DNA of 64,000 nt, taken from contig CAWJBC010000015.1 of NCBI GenBank assembly GCA_963840975.1, positions 1 to 64,000 of the forward strand. Reading direction: 5' to 3'. A model generated the notes under the pieces. That model was not told where the DNA came from. It saw nothing but the letters and a program-made list of their open reading frames with translations, and ran no database searches. The position numbers were made by a program, and so were the translations under genes. The stretch comes from JAADJA01 sp963840975. GTDB lineage: Bacteria > Bacteroidota > Bacteroidia > Bacteroidales > JAADJA01. This document shows positions 8,812 through 18,966 of the stretch, piece by piece. Position 1 is the first letter of the stretch. Every line of letters starts with the position of its first letter.

Positions 8812-11800
8812 ATGAAAAATCTGTTTACCCTTAGCAACCCCGGATTGGCAACCGTAAAAAAAACACTTGTCGTTCTGAGCTTTTTCCTGATCGCTTTAAA
8901 CATTCTGAAACCGAATGTTTTAGTTGCTCAGACTTGTTGTCCTGAATTTATTTTAAAAGATGCAATAGAAATTTGTCCCCCACAGGGTGCCTGCGGAAGC
9001 GATGGTACTGCCGGCGAACACTCTGTTGCAGCATGTAAATTAAGCACTCATCTTTACACAGTTTACCCCAATGACCCGACATATACTTACACCTGGACTG
9101 TAAGTGGTGGAACACCAACAATGTTTACGGGCAATCCCAATGTCATTTTATGGGGATCAGGAAGCACAGGTTTTATAAAAGTCGTGATCAGCAATCTTGC
9201 TGCAGGAGGGAATTGTATTGATTCTGTTTCGATGCAGGTTTGCCTGATTGACAGTCCGCAGGCGGACTTTACCCTGTCAACCGACACGGTTTGTCAGAAC
9301 ACGGCATTTACCATTACCAACACATCGTTGGGTGGCAGTGTATATTCGTGGGATTTTGGCGATGGAAACACTTACACCGGCGCCACACCTCCACCCTACT
9401 CATATAGTTCGCCCGGGACATACACCATAACTCTTAAAGTTACCGATATGGGAGCCGGGCAGATTGTTGTTACCGGTCAACCACCCCGAGAAACCCTGGT
9501 TCCATGCGGATGTACAGATACCATTTCAAAAACGATAGTTGTACTTCCCGGACAGGGACCCGTCATTGAAACCGACTGCTGTTACGGAACGGTTTGTCCG
9601 GGTGATACTTCATCCATGTGTACCCCATTAGTGTGCAGCACATATATTTGGACAGTTACCAACGGCGCCATCATTTCCGGAGCAGGAACCAATTGTATTC
9701 AGGTAAAATGGAACAATGTATATTCCGGTCCTACCACTGTCAGCCTTGAAGTACCCGGATGCGGTTCAGCTCCCTGCGCAGGGATTACAACACTTGACGT
9801 TCCGGTATTGTATCCCAATCTTCCAATAGCAGGGCCAACAACCTTATGCGTTGGCGCATCAGGAAGCTACTCTTTGCCAACTTTACCCGGCACTTATTAC
9901 AACTGGACGGTAACCGGAGGAGGTTATTCATTCAACCAGGTTGACAGAAACTCCCCGCTCGTCAATGTTTCATTCCTCACACAGGGAATCTTTTGGGTAA
10001 AATGTGATTACAACAATCCATTGGCAGGCTGCAATGGTGTTGATTCTATACAGGTGAATGTTTTGCCTGCTTATTCAATTTTTGGTGATGAAAAAGTGTG
10101 TGAGGCAAGCATGCCGACCTATTTTGGCAATGTGGGACCTGCCAACTGGACAATTACACCGTCCGGTCCTACTTTTACGGGTAACGGCACATCATCAATT
10201 GTTGTAACATGGACTCCGGGCACTTACTTAATCAAGGCTGCACCCATTAATGCAGCAGCATTTTGTAATGATACCGCTGTAAAAAAAGTTGAGGTGATTG
10301 CCTTACCAATCCTGAATAATATTATTGGTCCCGACAGCATTTGTCCCGGAAAGAATTTAACTTACAGCATCTCATCCAATGTCACAGGTTCTCCGTATGT
10401 ATGGACAATAACGGGCGGTACGATATTATCTCAAATGGGCGCTGATAAAGATTCTATTGTTGTTAAATTCAATGGAACCGGAACCTGGGTACTCAATGTT
10501 TACCAGGAAATAGAAATTACTCCCGGAGTTTTTTGTCAGTCTTTACCGGTAACAAAAACTGTCCAGCCATTTCTGTTGCCAAACATATCAGGACCGGTTA
10601 ACGTGTGCGTTGACAATGTTGAAACATATTTTGCAGGGAGTTCCAATTTATCAGGCAATTTTCAATGGTCAATATCTCCATCCAGCCAGGGAACCATCCA
10701 AACCGGACAGGGGTCCAACACAGTTACCATTCTATGGCATGGTACTCCTACAACCGCTATTCTGTCTGTTTCCACATGTACCGGTTCAGACCAACTATTG
10801 GTCAACATTTTAAATCCTCCTGTCAAACCGGTTATCTCAGTAAACGGACCTACGGAGTATTGTTTTCCATCTATGCCAAACAATTTACAGTTGAGTGTGC
10901 CTCCGGGTTACAGTTCATACCAGTGGTATTACAATGGAATACTTTTCGGGCAAACCAGCAATACCTATCTGATTCCCAATGCTACATTTACCGGTTCCGG
11001 AAGCTATTATTTTTCAGTTGAAGTCTCAAATGGACTATGCAGCGTAACAAGTATCATCCTCATACGGATCGGAACTTGCAATGTGAACGGACAACTTCCT
11101 CCTTTTAAATGTGATTCTATATTAGATTTTAGCTGGAATCCCAATCCTGCTTGTGCAAATCAGCAGGTGACTTTCTGGACTTTACCAACCACACCAGGTT
11201 ACAACTATTCATGGAACTTTGGTGATTTTTCAACTTCTTTCAAAAATCCCGCTCAACATATTTATACCAGTCCGGGAACTTACAACGTATATGTTTCAGC
11301 TTCCTTTGGAACCTGTTTTGTTGATACTTTAAAACCCGTTATCATTAATCCGCTTCCAGTTTGCAACCTGATCGCATCCGATACCATTTTTTGTCCGGGC
11401 GATTCCGTTCAGCTTACCGCTTGTTCAGGTATGTCAACTTATCAATGGTTCAAAAATGGCAATGCCATCAGCGGGGCGAATGGAATGACTTACTATGTAT
11501 CAACACATGGCGAATACTGGGCGGAGATGAGCAACAATTTCGGTTGTTACAACAATTCCGACAGTCTTTATATTTATATGAATTCTCTTCCGGTTGCAAG
11601 AATTACAGGCGACAGGCATATATGCGCCCTGCCTGCAAGCACGGCTCAATTGTACCTGAATACGGTTTATAATGCAAATTACACCTATAGCTGGAGCAGT
11701 AACCCTCCGGGAGCGGTCTTTACCCCGCCGAATAGTTATTATCCGCTTGTGAGTGTTAATCTTCCTTTAGTCCTCCCGGTAATCCATGAGTTTATCGTCA

Positions 11801-14800
11801 CGGTTACTGATATAACAACAGGCTGTCAGAACAATGATACGATTTGTGTAACATTTTTTGAAGAGCCGGTGCTGTATTTATCTCCAATTGATGCCTGCGA
11901 GGGAACACCAATAATAATAATACCTTCCATCATTGATCCTGTAAACTTCAACTATTTGTGGAGCAATGGCGCTACCACTCCGTTGATCACAGTTTCAACA
12001 CCCGGATTTTATAGTTTAACAATTACAAATAAAGCGACAGGGTGTTCGGCTACGGCTAATGCAGGCTCCATTCATGCAAAGCCTGATTTGAGCCTCTTCC
12101 CGAGAGGTTGCGACAACATTTGCCTGCTCGATACTTTTAATATTTACATCCCATTGGCGCTTAACTGGCAGCCGCCATTGAATACTTACCCTTCTGCTTA
12201 TCCGGTCATTAACTGGTTTTCCAACGGGAACTATGTGGGTTCGGGTGAAAACCTTGCTTACAGCCCCGGGGTAACAGGCAACTACCAGCTATCAGTTACG
12301 GTACAAAACAGCTTTGGCTGCATTGATTCTGCTGGTGTATTCTGCCTATCGGTTGATACAACAGTTACCATTATTGTTTCCACCGAAACACCTTGCGGAT
12401 GTGATTCAACAATTACTTTTAATCTGGTGAATGCAAATAACGAAATGGATTTCTATCACTTCGATATGATGGACTGCCTTGACACTTTAACTTTTTGCAT
12501 AAATAACCAGGAAACTTATAACCTGGTGGCAAGCAACGGAATCTTTATTCCGAATGCAATCGTTAATGGGGTTGTTAATTATCCCGGCGGAATTCCGCCA
12601 TTCATGATCGGAGATAATGGCTTGTGCTGCTTTGCTTATGCCGATTCGTCGTTTGTTAAAATTTTATCTCCCGTGACCTATACTTCGGATGTGGTTTGGG
12701 ATGGGAAATATTATATTGATGATAATGTGATTGTGACTGTTACCAATGGAGCTGTACTCGACATTACCACTGTAGATGTGGTTTTTGGAGAATGCGCGGG
12801 TATTGTTTTCCAGAATGGAGCCTATTTAAGGGCAACCAACTCTGTATTCCGCCCATGTAACATTGATAAAACGTGGAAAGGTCTGAAGTTTATCGGAAGT
12901 GGTGAATTTGATAACATCATTAACGAGTCAACCTTTAAAAATGCAGAAGTTGCATTGTATTTCCTTGAAAGTGCCGATGGAGTGATTTCAAACAACCTTT
13001 TCTCCAATTGCAATTATGGCGTGAGGGTCGAAGGAAACAATAACTTCAATCATCCTGTCAGCGGAAATCATTTTGTAACGGAACAGTTCTTCCCCTCATG
13101 GGATTGTACTACCAAATATCCTTTTGTGAACAATCAAAGCACATACGGCATTTATACAGCATCTTCAAGGTTGCTCGAACAGGTATCGCAAAATTTGTTT
13201 ACCAATACCTGGGGTACTGCTTTCCCAAGGATGTTTGGAATTTTCCAGTTGAACGGAGGTGCATTGATAACTGATAATACCTTTACTGATATTACCTACT
13301 CGGTAGTTTTAAATTCAGCGCTCTTCCCGACAAACATTGAAAACAATAAAATTACTGTCAATGAGCCTGCCATCTATTCTCCTTCATCCATCTATATTCT
13401 TAATTGCGCCGGACCTGTTTTAGAAGTTAACAACAACAAGATTTCGAACAATACCAATCAGTTCAACAGTTATTCGGCAATTTATGCAAGTAAATCAATG
13501 AATACAAGCATAGTGAACAATGAGATAGATGGGTTCAGGTTTGGGATTATTGGTGTACTGTCACAAAACTTCCAGATCAGCAATAACGAGATCAACGACT
13601 GTGATGTGAATGGAATTTATTTCTATAGTCCCGGCAAAAACGACCGGACGTACATCACCTGCAATATGATAAAGATGAGAAACTATAACGGTACCCGTGG
13701 AATAATGGGAATTAACTTAACTCCCAACAGCGAAGTAACGAGCAACTGTGTAACCGACAGTTACACTTCATTGGATTTCAAATCCTTCACTGTAAATGCA
13801 CCTCTCCCGCTGATTAGGAACAATTTCCTGTACAACTATAATCATGTTGGGATAAACGTTCAGGGTCATTCAGGGAATATAGGACTGCTGAACAGTCCGG
13901 GTATGAACACCCTGTGGAGCAACGACAATTCCTCGGTTGATATAAACAGCACCTCGAATATTACAGTTGCCGATAATTTTGGGATGTTCAATATTTCATG
14001 GCCACAGGTGCAGATCACAAGCAATAATCCATACCATTCGACTGCTTCGTGCGGACACCAGATTTTCAATATGCCATCTCAGGGTAATTTGAATATCTCC
14101 TATACCTGCGATCATTACAAACAGTTATTGGATCCTTTAACGGGAACAACCGGTCTGTATAATCTTTCGGGAAACTTTGTGGAAGTGATAAAGGAATCTC
14201 CTGACCAGTTTAACCTTGCTAATATGATTCTGGCTTCTTATGGAAACGTAGATATGAATTTGCTTAACGAAATTCTTGAAGTTTCTTCACTTTCAGAAAA
14301 CGAAAAAGCATTGTTAAAATATAGTTTCTACTATAGAAATTCAGATTTCGGTAATGCCAGTCTGGAGTTGAACTTCTTCAATCCGGGCTCTCAGGATGAA
14401 GCCGACTACAAATTACTCCTGTCACTTGATTTGATTGTGGTTAACAATGGATGGGAAGCACTTTCTACCGGAAATATTTCTCAACTTGAAACAATAAAAG
14501 AAAAGGAAACTTATAACTCCAACTTTGCCGTTTCATTGTTGAATAACACTTCAACTTACAGGGATTATTTGCTCGAAGAAATCAGTTTGCCGGATGTTTT
14601 GAAAACTGCCGATATCCGCCATATTGATGAAGAAACAAGCTATATGAACATCTATCCTAACCCTGCCGGAGATAAAGTTTATGTTGAGCTTATACACAAC
14701 AACGGCGAGGATTGCAAAATTCAGTTGTTCGATGTTAGCGGCAAATTGATTACAGATTACACTGCAAGCTTTGTTACCGGCGGAGTTGAATTGGATATTA

Positions 14801-14892
14801 AGAATCTGAAAAATGGATTCTATTTTATAACACTTACCGATTCAAGTTCCGGATTTAAGGAAAAGGGCAAAATAGTAAAGATTAAGGAGTAA
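8812..14892 (+). CDS. Giant secreted PKD/beta-helix protein with T9SS sorting domain
   Basis: The 2026-residue protein has a signal peptide (hydrophobic stretch ~18-42, ending LVAQ). A long tandem array of PKD and PKD-like Ig folds follows; two canonical examples are around YSWDFGDGNTY (~residue 175) and YSWNFGDFSTSF (~800). Residues ~1290-1760 form a right-handed beta-helix, recognisable by Asn-rich coils such as ISNNLFSNCNYGVRVEGNN. The end (~1940-2026) is a type A T9SS sorting domain with NIYPNPAGDKVYVEL, LFDVSGKLI and a C-terminal GKIVKIKE. Such proteins are exported by the Por system and anchored or released at the cell surface, where they act in adhesion or carbohydrate binding. The exact ligand cannot be told. 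The array is cysteine-rich for a bacterial surface protein, suggesting disulfides. Confidence 0.9.
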   Translation: MKNLFTLSNPGLATVKKTLVVLSFFLIALNILKPNVLVAQTCCPEFILKDAIEICPPQGACGSDGTAGEHSVAACKLSTHLYTVYPNDPTYTYTWTVSGGTPTMFTGNPNVILWGSGSTGFIKVVISNLAAGGNCIDSVSMQVCLIDSPQADFTLSTDTVCQNTAFTITNTSLGGSVYSWDFGDGNTYTGATPPPYSYSSPGTYTITLKVTDMGAGQIVVTGQPPRETLVPCGCTDTISKTIVVLPGQGPVIETDCCYGTVCPGDTSSMCTPLVCSTYIWTVTNGAIISGAGTNCIQVKWNNVYSGPTTVSLEVPGCGSAPCAGITTLDVPVLYPNLPIAGPTTLCVGASGSYSLPTLPGTYYNWTVTGGGYSFNQVDRNSPLVNVSFLTQGIFWVKCDYNNPLAGCNGVDSIQVNVLPAYSIFGDEKVCEASMPTYFGNVGPANWTITPSGPTFTGNGTSSIVVTWTPGTYLIKAAPINAAAFCNDTAVKKVEVIALPILNNIIGPDSICPGKNLTYSISSNVTGSPYVWTITGGTILSQMGADKDSIVVKFNGTGTWVLNVYQEIEITPGVFCQSLPVTKTVQPFLLPNISGPVNVCVDNVETYFAGSSNLSGNFQWSISPSSQGTIQTGQGSNTVTILWHGTPTTAILSVSTCTGSDQLLVNILNPPVKPVISVNGPTEYCFPSMPNNLQLSVPPGYSSYQWYYNGILFGQTSNTYLIPNATFTGSGSYYFSVEVSNGLCSVTSIILIRIGTCNVNGQLPPFKCDSILDFSWNPNPACANQQVTFWTLPTTPGYNYSWNFGDFSTSFKNPAQHIYTSPGTYNVYVSASFGTCFVDTLKPVIINPLPVCNLIASDTIFCPGDSVQLTACSGMSTYQWFKNGNAISGANGMTYYVSTHGEYWAEMSNNFGCYNNSDSLYIYMNSLPVARITGDRHICALPASTAQLYLNTVYNANYTYSWSSNPPGAVFTPPNSYYPLVSVNLPLVLPVIHEFIVTVTDITTGCQNNDTICVTFFEEPVLYLSPIDACEGTPIIIIPSIIDPVNFNYLWSNGATTPLITVSTPGFYSLTITNKATGCSATANAGSIHAKPDLSLFPRGCDNICLLDTFNIYIPLALNWQPPLNTYPSAYPVINWFSNGNYVGSGENLAYSPGVTGNYQLSVTVQNSFGCIDSAGVFCLSVDTTVTIIVSTETPCGCDSTITFNLVNANNEMDFYHFDMMDCLDTLTFCINNQETYNLVASNGIFIPNAIVNGVVNYPGGIPPFMIGDNGLCCFAYADSSFVKILSPVTYTSDVVWDGKYYIDDNVIVTVTNGAVLDITTVDVVFGECAGIVFQNGAYLRATNSVFRPCNIDKTWKGLKFIGSGEFDNIINESTFKNAEVALYFLESADGVISNNLFSNCNYGVRVEGNNNFNHPVSGNHFVTEQFFPSWDCTTKYPFVNNQSTYGIYTASSRLLEQVSQNLFTNTWGTAFPRMFGIFQLNGGALITDNTFTDITYSVVLNSALFPTNIENNKITVNEPAIYSPSSIYILNCAGPVLEVNNNKISNNTNQFNSYSAIYASKSMNTSIVNNEIDGFRFGIIGVLSQNFQISNNEINDCDVNGIYFYSPGKNDRTYITCNMIKMRNYNGTRGIMGINLTPNSEVTSNCVTDSYTSLDFKSFTVNAPLPLIRNNFLYNYNHVGINVQGHSGNIGLLNSPGMNTLWSNDNSSVDINSTSNITVADNFGMFNISWPQVQITSNNPYHSTASCGHQIFNMPSQGNLNISYTCDHYKQLLDPLTGTTGLYNLSGNFVEVIKESPDQFNLANMILASYGNVDMNLLNEILEVSSLSENEKALLKYSFYYRNSDFGNASLELNFFNPGSQDEADYKLLLSLDLIVVNNGWEALSTGNISQLETIKEKETYNSNFAVSLLNNTSTYRDYLLEEISLPDVLKTADIRHIDEETSYMNIYPNPAGDKVYVELIHNNGEDCKIQLFDVSGKLITDYTASFVTGGVELDIKNLKNGFYFITLTDSSSGFKEKGKIVKIKE

Positions 14893-14955
14893 ATTCTTTA
14901 TGAACGATGATCCCGGATTGAAAAACTTAATTATGTCAACAAAATTGGAACGACT

Positions 14956-17900
14956 GTGAAAAACATATCTAAATATCTTCTGCTTGTTGCGATAGTGGTA
15001 ACCTTTACTTTTACTCAGCAGGCGAACTCCTTCACCGAAGTTGGAAGGGATGAAAACAAAGCAATCCATGTTATGAACCCCGTCAGTCTGTCCGGTGCAG
15101 AAAACGGAACGGAAAAACCGGTGATCGCTATGAATCCGTACGGAGAATTTGAGGAAGAGGACTATGGTGATGCGCCCGAAAATGCGGTTGGCAACTATCC
15201 GACTACAATGAGTTTTAATGGAGCACGGCATACGGTCAATCCAGCGATCTATTTAGGAAACTTTGTTGACGCTGAACCCGACGGACAACCTTCCGTTGGC
15301 GCCAATTGTGATGACAACGATTGCATTTTCCCTTCCTTCGGTGATGATGAGGATGGCGTTACTATTCCCGCTTCGGTTTCAAAAGGATCAACTGTTTCAA
15401 TTACTGTTGTGGCTTCGGTCAACGGATTTTTAGATGCCTGGATGGACTTTAACATTGATGGTGACTGGGCGGATGCCGGTGAACACATTTTCACCAACAC
15501 AGCTTTAACAGCAGGTTTGAACACGATGACATTTAACATACCCGCTACTGCTGCAACAGGGCAATCTTATGCCCGCTTCAGGTTCAGAGATTTCAGCGGT
15601 TCGATCAGTTTCAACGGGCTGGTCATGAATGGTGAGGTGGAGGATTATAAAGTAAATATAACTCCATCATCACCCGGAAATATTGACTTCGGTGATGCTC
15701 CTGATCCCTCTTACCCTACCTTGTTAGTTAACAATGGTGCACGACATACTATCGTTACAGGAATTTTCCTCGGAAGTAAAGTTGATGCTGAACCTGATGG
15801 ACAACCAGGCGTTAATGCCAATTGCGACGATAACGATTGCTTATTTCCTTCAATGGGCGATGACGAGGAAGGAGTTATTCTTCCTGCTTCTGTTACAAAG
15901 GGAACTACAATAACAATCACCGTTTCCGCTTCAGTAAGCGGGCTACTCGATGGATGGATGGATTTTAACCTGAACGGAAGTTGGGCAGATGCCGGTGAAC
16001 ACATTTTCACAAATTCATCTTTAGTGGGAGGAGCAAACATCAAGTCATTCAACATTCCTGCCAATGCTGCTATCGGACAGTCGTATGTTCGGTTCAGGTT
16101 CCGAACGGTCAATGGGAACATCAGTTTCAATGGGCTGGTAGCGAATGGAGAAGTGGAAGATTATGCGGTAAGCATCCAGAATGTTGATCCCGAACTGGAT
16201 TTTGGCGATGCTCCCGAAAATGCAGCTGGCAACTATCCGACTACACTGAGTTTTAATGGAGCACGGCATACAGTCAATCCGGCGATCTATTTAGGAAACT
16301 TTGTTGACGCAGAACCCGATGGACAACCCGGTTCAAATGCTGATTGTGATGACAACGATTGCATTCACCCTTCCTTCGGAGATGATGAGGATGGCGTTAC
16401 TATTCCCGCTTCGGTTTCAAAAGGATCAACTGTTTCAATTACTGTTGTGGCTTCGGTCAACGGATTTTTAGATGCCTGGATGGACTTTAACATTGATGGT
16501 GACTGGGCGGATGCTGGTGAACATATTTTTACAAACACAGCTTTAACAGCAGGTTTGAACACGATGACATTTAACATACCCGCTACTGCTGCAACAGGGC
16601 AATCTTATGCCCGATTCAGGTTCAGAGATAACAGCGGTTCGATCAGTTTCAACGGGCTGGTCATGAATGGTGAGGTGGAGGATTATAAAGTAAATATAAC
16701 TCCATCATCACCCGGAAATATTGACTTCGGTGATGCTCCTGATCCCTCTTACCCTACCTTGTTAGTTAACAATGGCGCACGACATACCATCGTTACGGGA
16801 ATCTTCCTTGGAAGTAAAGTTGATGCTGAACCTGATGGACAACCAGGCGTTAATGCCAATTGCGACGATAACGATTGTTTGTATTCATCATCCGGTGATG
16901 ATGAAGATGGAGTAATTATTCCTGGTTCTGTTTCAAAAGGCAGTTCGGTCACAATCATCGTTACAGCTTCTGTCAACGGATACCTGGATGCCTGGATGGA
17001 TTTTAACATTGATGGCGACTGGGCTGATCCCGGTGAACACATTTTCACCAATACAACTTTATCATCCGGTTCAAATTCGCTTTCTTTTACAGTTCCTGCC
17101 AATGCCGTTACCGGACAATCTTACGTAAGGTTCAGGTTCCGCACTGTCAATGGGAACATTAGTTTCAATGGGCTGGTAGCGAATGGAGAAGTGGAAGATT
17201 ATGCGGTAAGCATCCAGAATGTTGATCCCGAACTGGATTTTGGCGATGCTCCTGAAAATGCAGCTGGCAACTATCCGACTAGATTGAGTTTTAACGGTGC
17301 ACGACATACAGTCAATCCGGCTATCTATTTAGGAAATTTTGTTGACGCTGAACCCGATGGACAACCCGGTTCAAATGCCGATTGTGATGACAACGATTGC
17401 ATTCACCCTTCCTTCGGAGATGATGAGGATGGCGTTACTATTCCCGCTTCGGTTTCAAAAGGATCAATGGTTTCAATAGTTGTTGTGGCTTCTGTCAATG
17501 GATTTTTGGATGCCTGGATGGACTTTAACATTGATGGTGACTGGGCGGATGCTGGTGAACATATTTTTACAAACACAGCTTTAACAGCAGGTTTGAACAC
17601 GCTGACATTTAACATACCCGCTACTGCTGCAACAGGGCAATCTTATGCCCGATTCAGGTTCAGAGATTTCAGCGGTTCGATCAGTTTCAACGGACTCGTT
17701 TCGAATGGTGAAGTGGAGGACTATTCAGTTGATATTACCCTGGCAAATATCAAAGTTGATGTGGGTGTGATAATCGGAGGAGTTGTATTGCCAGGGAACC
17801 CTGTTACGATGGATACTACCCTGAATGTAAAACAATACTTGCCGCTTACACAACCTTACAATGACAATACAGCAATATGGACCTATGCCGGAACGGAAAG

Positions 17901-18438
17901 CGTAGCATCAATCCCTCGAACTGACGTTGTGGATTGGATTTTACTTGAACTGAGGGAAACCACAGGTGGCGCCGCTACTGCGACTTCTTCAACAATTGTT
18001 GCCCGGCAGCCTGCATTCCTTTTGAAAGATGGCTCCGTTGTATCACTCAATGGTACTGCCCTGCCCGAATTCAACCACATTGTTTCAGCCAACCTTTATC
18101 TTGTGGTATGGCACAGAAACCATCTGGGTATCATGTCGGCAAATCCATTGAGTTTTAATGGTATTGACACTTATTCGTACGACTTCACAACCGGATCCAA
18201 TCAGGCGTATGGAACAAATGCTCAAATGTTAGTCTCCCCGGGTATTTATGGAATGATACCCGGTGATGCTCTGCCTGAAGGACAAATAAACACCCTGGAT
18301 AAAACGAATAAATGGAATATTCAGGCGGGAAATGCCGGTTATTTGGGAAGCGATTTTAACCTTAACGGTCAGGTTGACAATATTGATAAAAACAATGGTT
18401 GGTTGCCCTTTGACGGGAAAACGGTTTTAATTCCGTAA
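14956..18438 (+). CDS. Surface protein with five GEVED repeats and a C-terminal Bacteroidota module
   Basis: The 1160-residue protein starts at a GTG at 14956, which gives a clean signal peptide (KYLLLVAIVVTFTF). Five ~172-residue GEVED domains follow (starting near residues 69, 244, 415, 590 and 761). Each opens with D(F/Y)GDAP, contains CDDNDC and GDDEDGV, and closes with NGEVEDY. They alternate in two types, A-B-A-B-A. Residues ~935-1160 are the same module found at the N-terminus of the protein at 327-2288, including VVDWILLELRETTGG, VWHRNHLGIM and two Asp-rich loops (DALPEGQINTLDK, DFNLNGQVDNIDK). No T9SS domain is present. The Asp-rich motifs suggest calcium-dependent folding, but function is otherwise unknown. 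It follows the 2026-aa protein by 63 bp and may be co-transcribed. Confidence 0.88.
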   Translation: MKNISKYLLLVAIVVTFTFTQQANSFTEVGRDENKAIHVMNPVSLSGAENGTEKPVIAMNPYGEFEEEDYGDAPENAVGNYPTTMSFNGARHTVNPAIYLGNFVDAEPDGQPSVGANCDDNDCIFPSFGDDEDGVTIPASVSKGSTVSITVVASVNGFLDAWMDFNIDGDWADAGEHIFTNTALTAGLNTMTFNIPATAATGQSYARFRFRDFSGSISFNGLVMNGEVEDYKVNITPSSPGNIDFGDAPDPSYPTLLVNNGARHTIVTGIFLGSKVDAEPDGQPGVNANCDDNDCLFPSMGDDEEGVILPASVTKGTTITITVSASVSGLLDGWMDFNLNGSWADAGEHIFTNSSLVGGANIKSFNIPANAAIGQSYVRFRFRTVNGNISFNGLVANGEVEDYAVSIQNVDPELDFGDAPENAAGNYPTTLSFNGARHTVNPAIYLGNFVDAEPDGQPGSNADCDDNDCIHPSFGDDEDGVTIPASVSKGSTVSITVVASVNGFLDAWMDFNIDGDWADAGEHIFTNTALTAGLNTMTFNIPATAATGQSYARFRFRDNSGSISFNGLVMNGEVEDYKVNITPSSPGNIDFGDAPDPSYPTLLVNNGARHTIVTGIFLGSKVDAEPDGQPGVNANCDDNDCLYSSSGDDEDGVIIPGSVSKGSSVTIIVTASVNGYLDAWMDFNIDGDWADPGEHIFTNTTLSSGSNSLSFTVPANAVTGQSYVRFRFRTVNGNISFNGLVANGEVEDYAVSIQNVDPELDFGDAPENAAGNYPTRLSFNGARHTVNPAIYLGNFVDAEPDGQPGSNADCDDNDCIHPSFGDDEDGVTIPASVSKGSMVSIVVVASVNGFLDAWMDFNIDGDWADAGEHIFTNTALTAGLNTLTFNIPATAATGQSYARFRFRDFSGSISFNGLVSNGEVEDYSVDITLANIKVDVGVIIGGVVLPGNPVTMDTTLNVKQYLPLTQPYNDNTAIWTYAGTESVASIPRTDVVDWILLELRETTGGAATATSSTIVARQPAFLLKDGSVVSLNGTALPEFNHIVSANLYLVVWHRNHLGIMSANPLSFNGIDTYSYDFTTGSNQAYGTNAQMLVSPGIYGMIPGDALPEGQINTLDKTNKWNIQAGNAGYLGSDFNLNGQVDNIDKNNGWLPFDGKTVLIP
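15160..17738 (+). repeat. 2.5-copy tandem repeat of 1038 bp inside the GEVED gene
   Basis: Type A units start at 15160, 16198 and 17236, and type B units at 15685 and 16723, giving an exact 1038-bp (346-codon) period. Nucleotide identity between A copies and between B copies is very high over long stretches, which indicates recent duplication or gene conversion. Confidence 0.9.
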
Positions 18439-18966
18439 GGCGAGAGAGTATATGTAATATTTGGTTAGATGTAGAGTCTGTTTAAAATTCAGTGTAAAAT
18501 TTAACTTTTACATTTTGCCACTAAGTCACCAGGACCCGAAGAGTACACAAAGTGCGGAAAATGAATAATTTCTTAGTGAAACTCAGTGTTATAACTTTTT
18601 ATTTCACTGAGAACCACAGAGGGTTTCTCTGAGGTTCACAGAGAAAATTTGGTTTATTTTAATTTAAAGTTTTACCTCCGTGCTGCTCTGTGACTTCTCT
18701 GTGCAACTCCATGTTACAAATCAAGGGTTTAGCATTTTTAAACAGTCTCTGAAACCGAAAATAAAAATCTGGTCAGATCGGTCAATTTTACCAAGGCTGG
18801 GCAAACATGTTTATAGATAAAAACAATTTGCTTGTTTTAAATACAGCAACTTAATTGTTGCATTACCTCAATTGTAGATGTGCGTTTTGCACAATGATTT
18901 CACTGGGTTCCTCCTATTTCCAAAATGCCAGTACTTTTCAAAAAGGACCTCACTGATTTGACCACA
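18439..18966. other. Intergenic region with CTCTGTG-type repeats
   Basis: No gene was found. The segment 18560-18720 contains degenerate inverted and direct repeats built from CACTGAG, ACCACAGAG, CTCTGAGG, TTCACAGAG and CTCTGTG. These resemble dispersed intergenic repeats common in Bacteroidota genomes. Confidence 0.45.

Noticed and set aside
15160..17738. Assembly artefact explaining the GEVED repeats
   Set aside because: The copies differ at scattered positions (for example FPSFGDD versus HPSFGDD versus YSSSGDD), so they are separate repeats. Copy number itself could still be misassembled.
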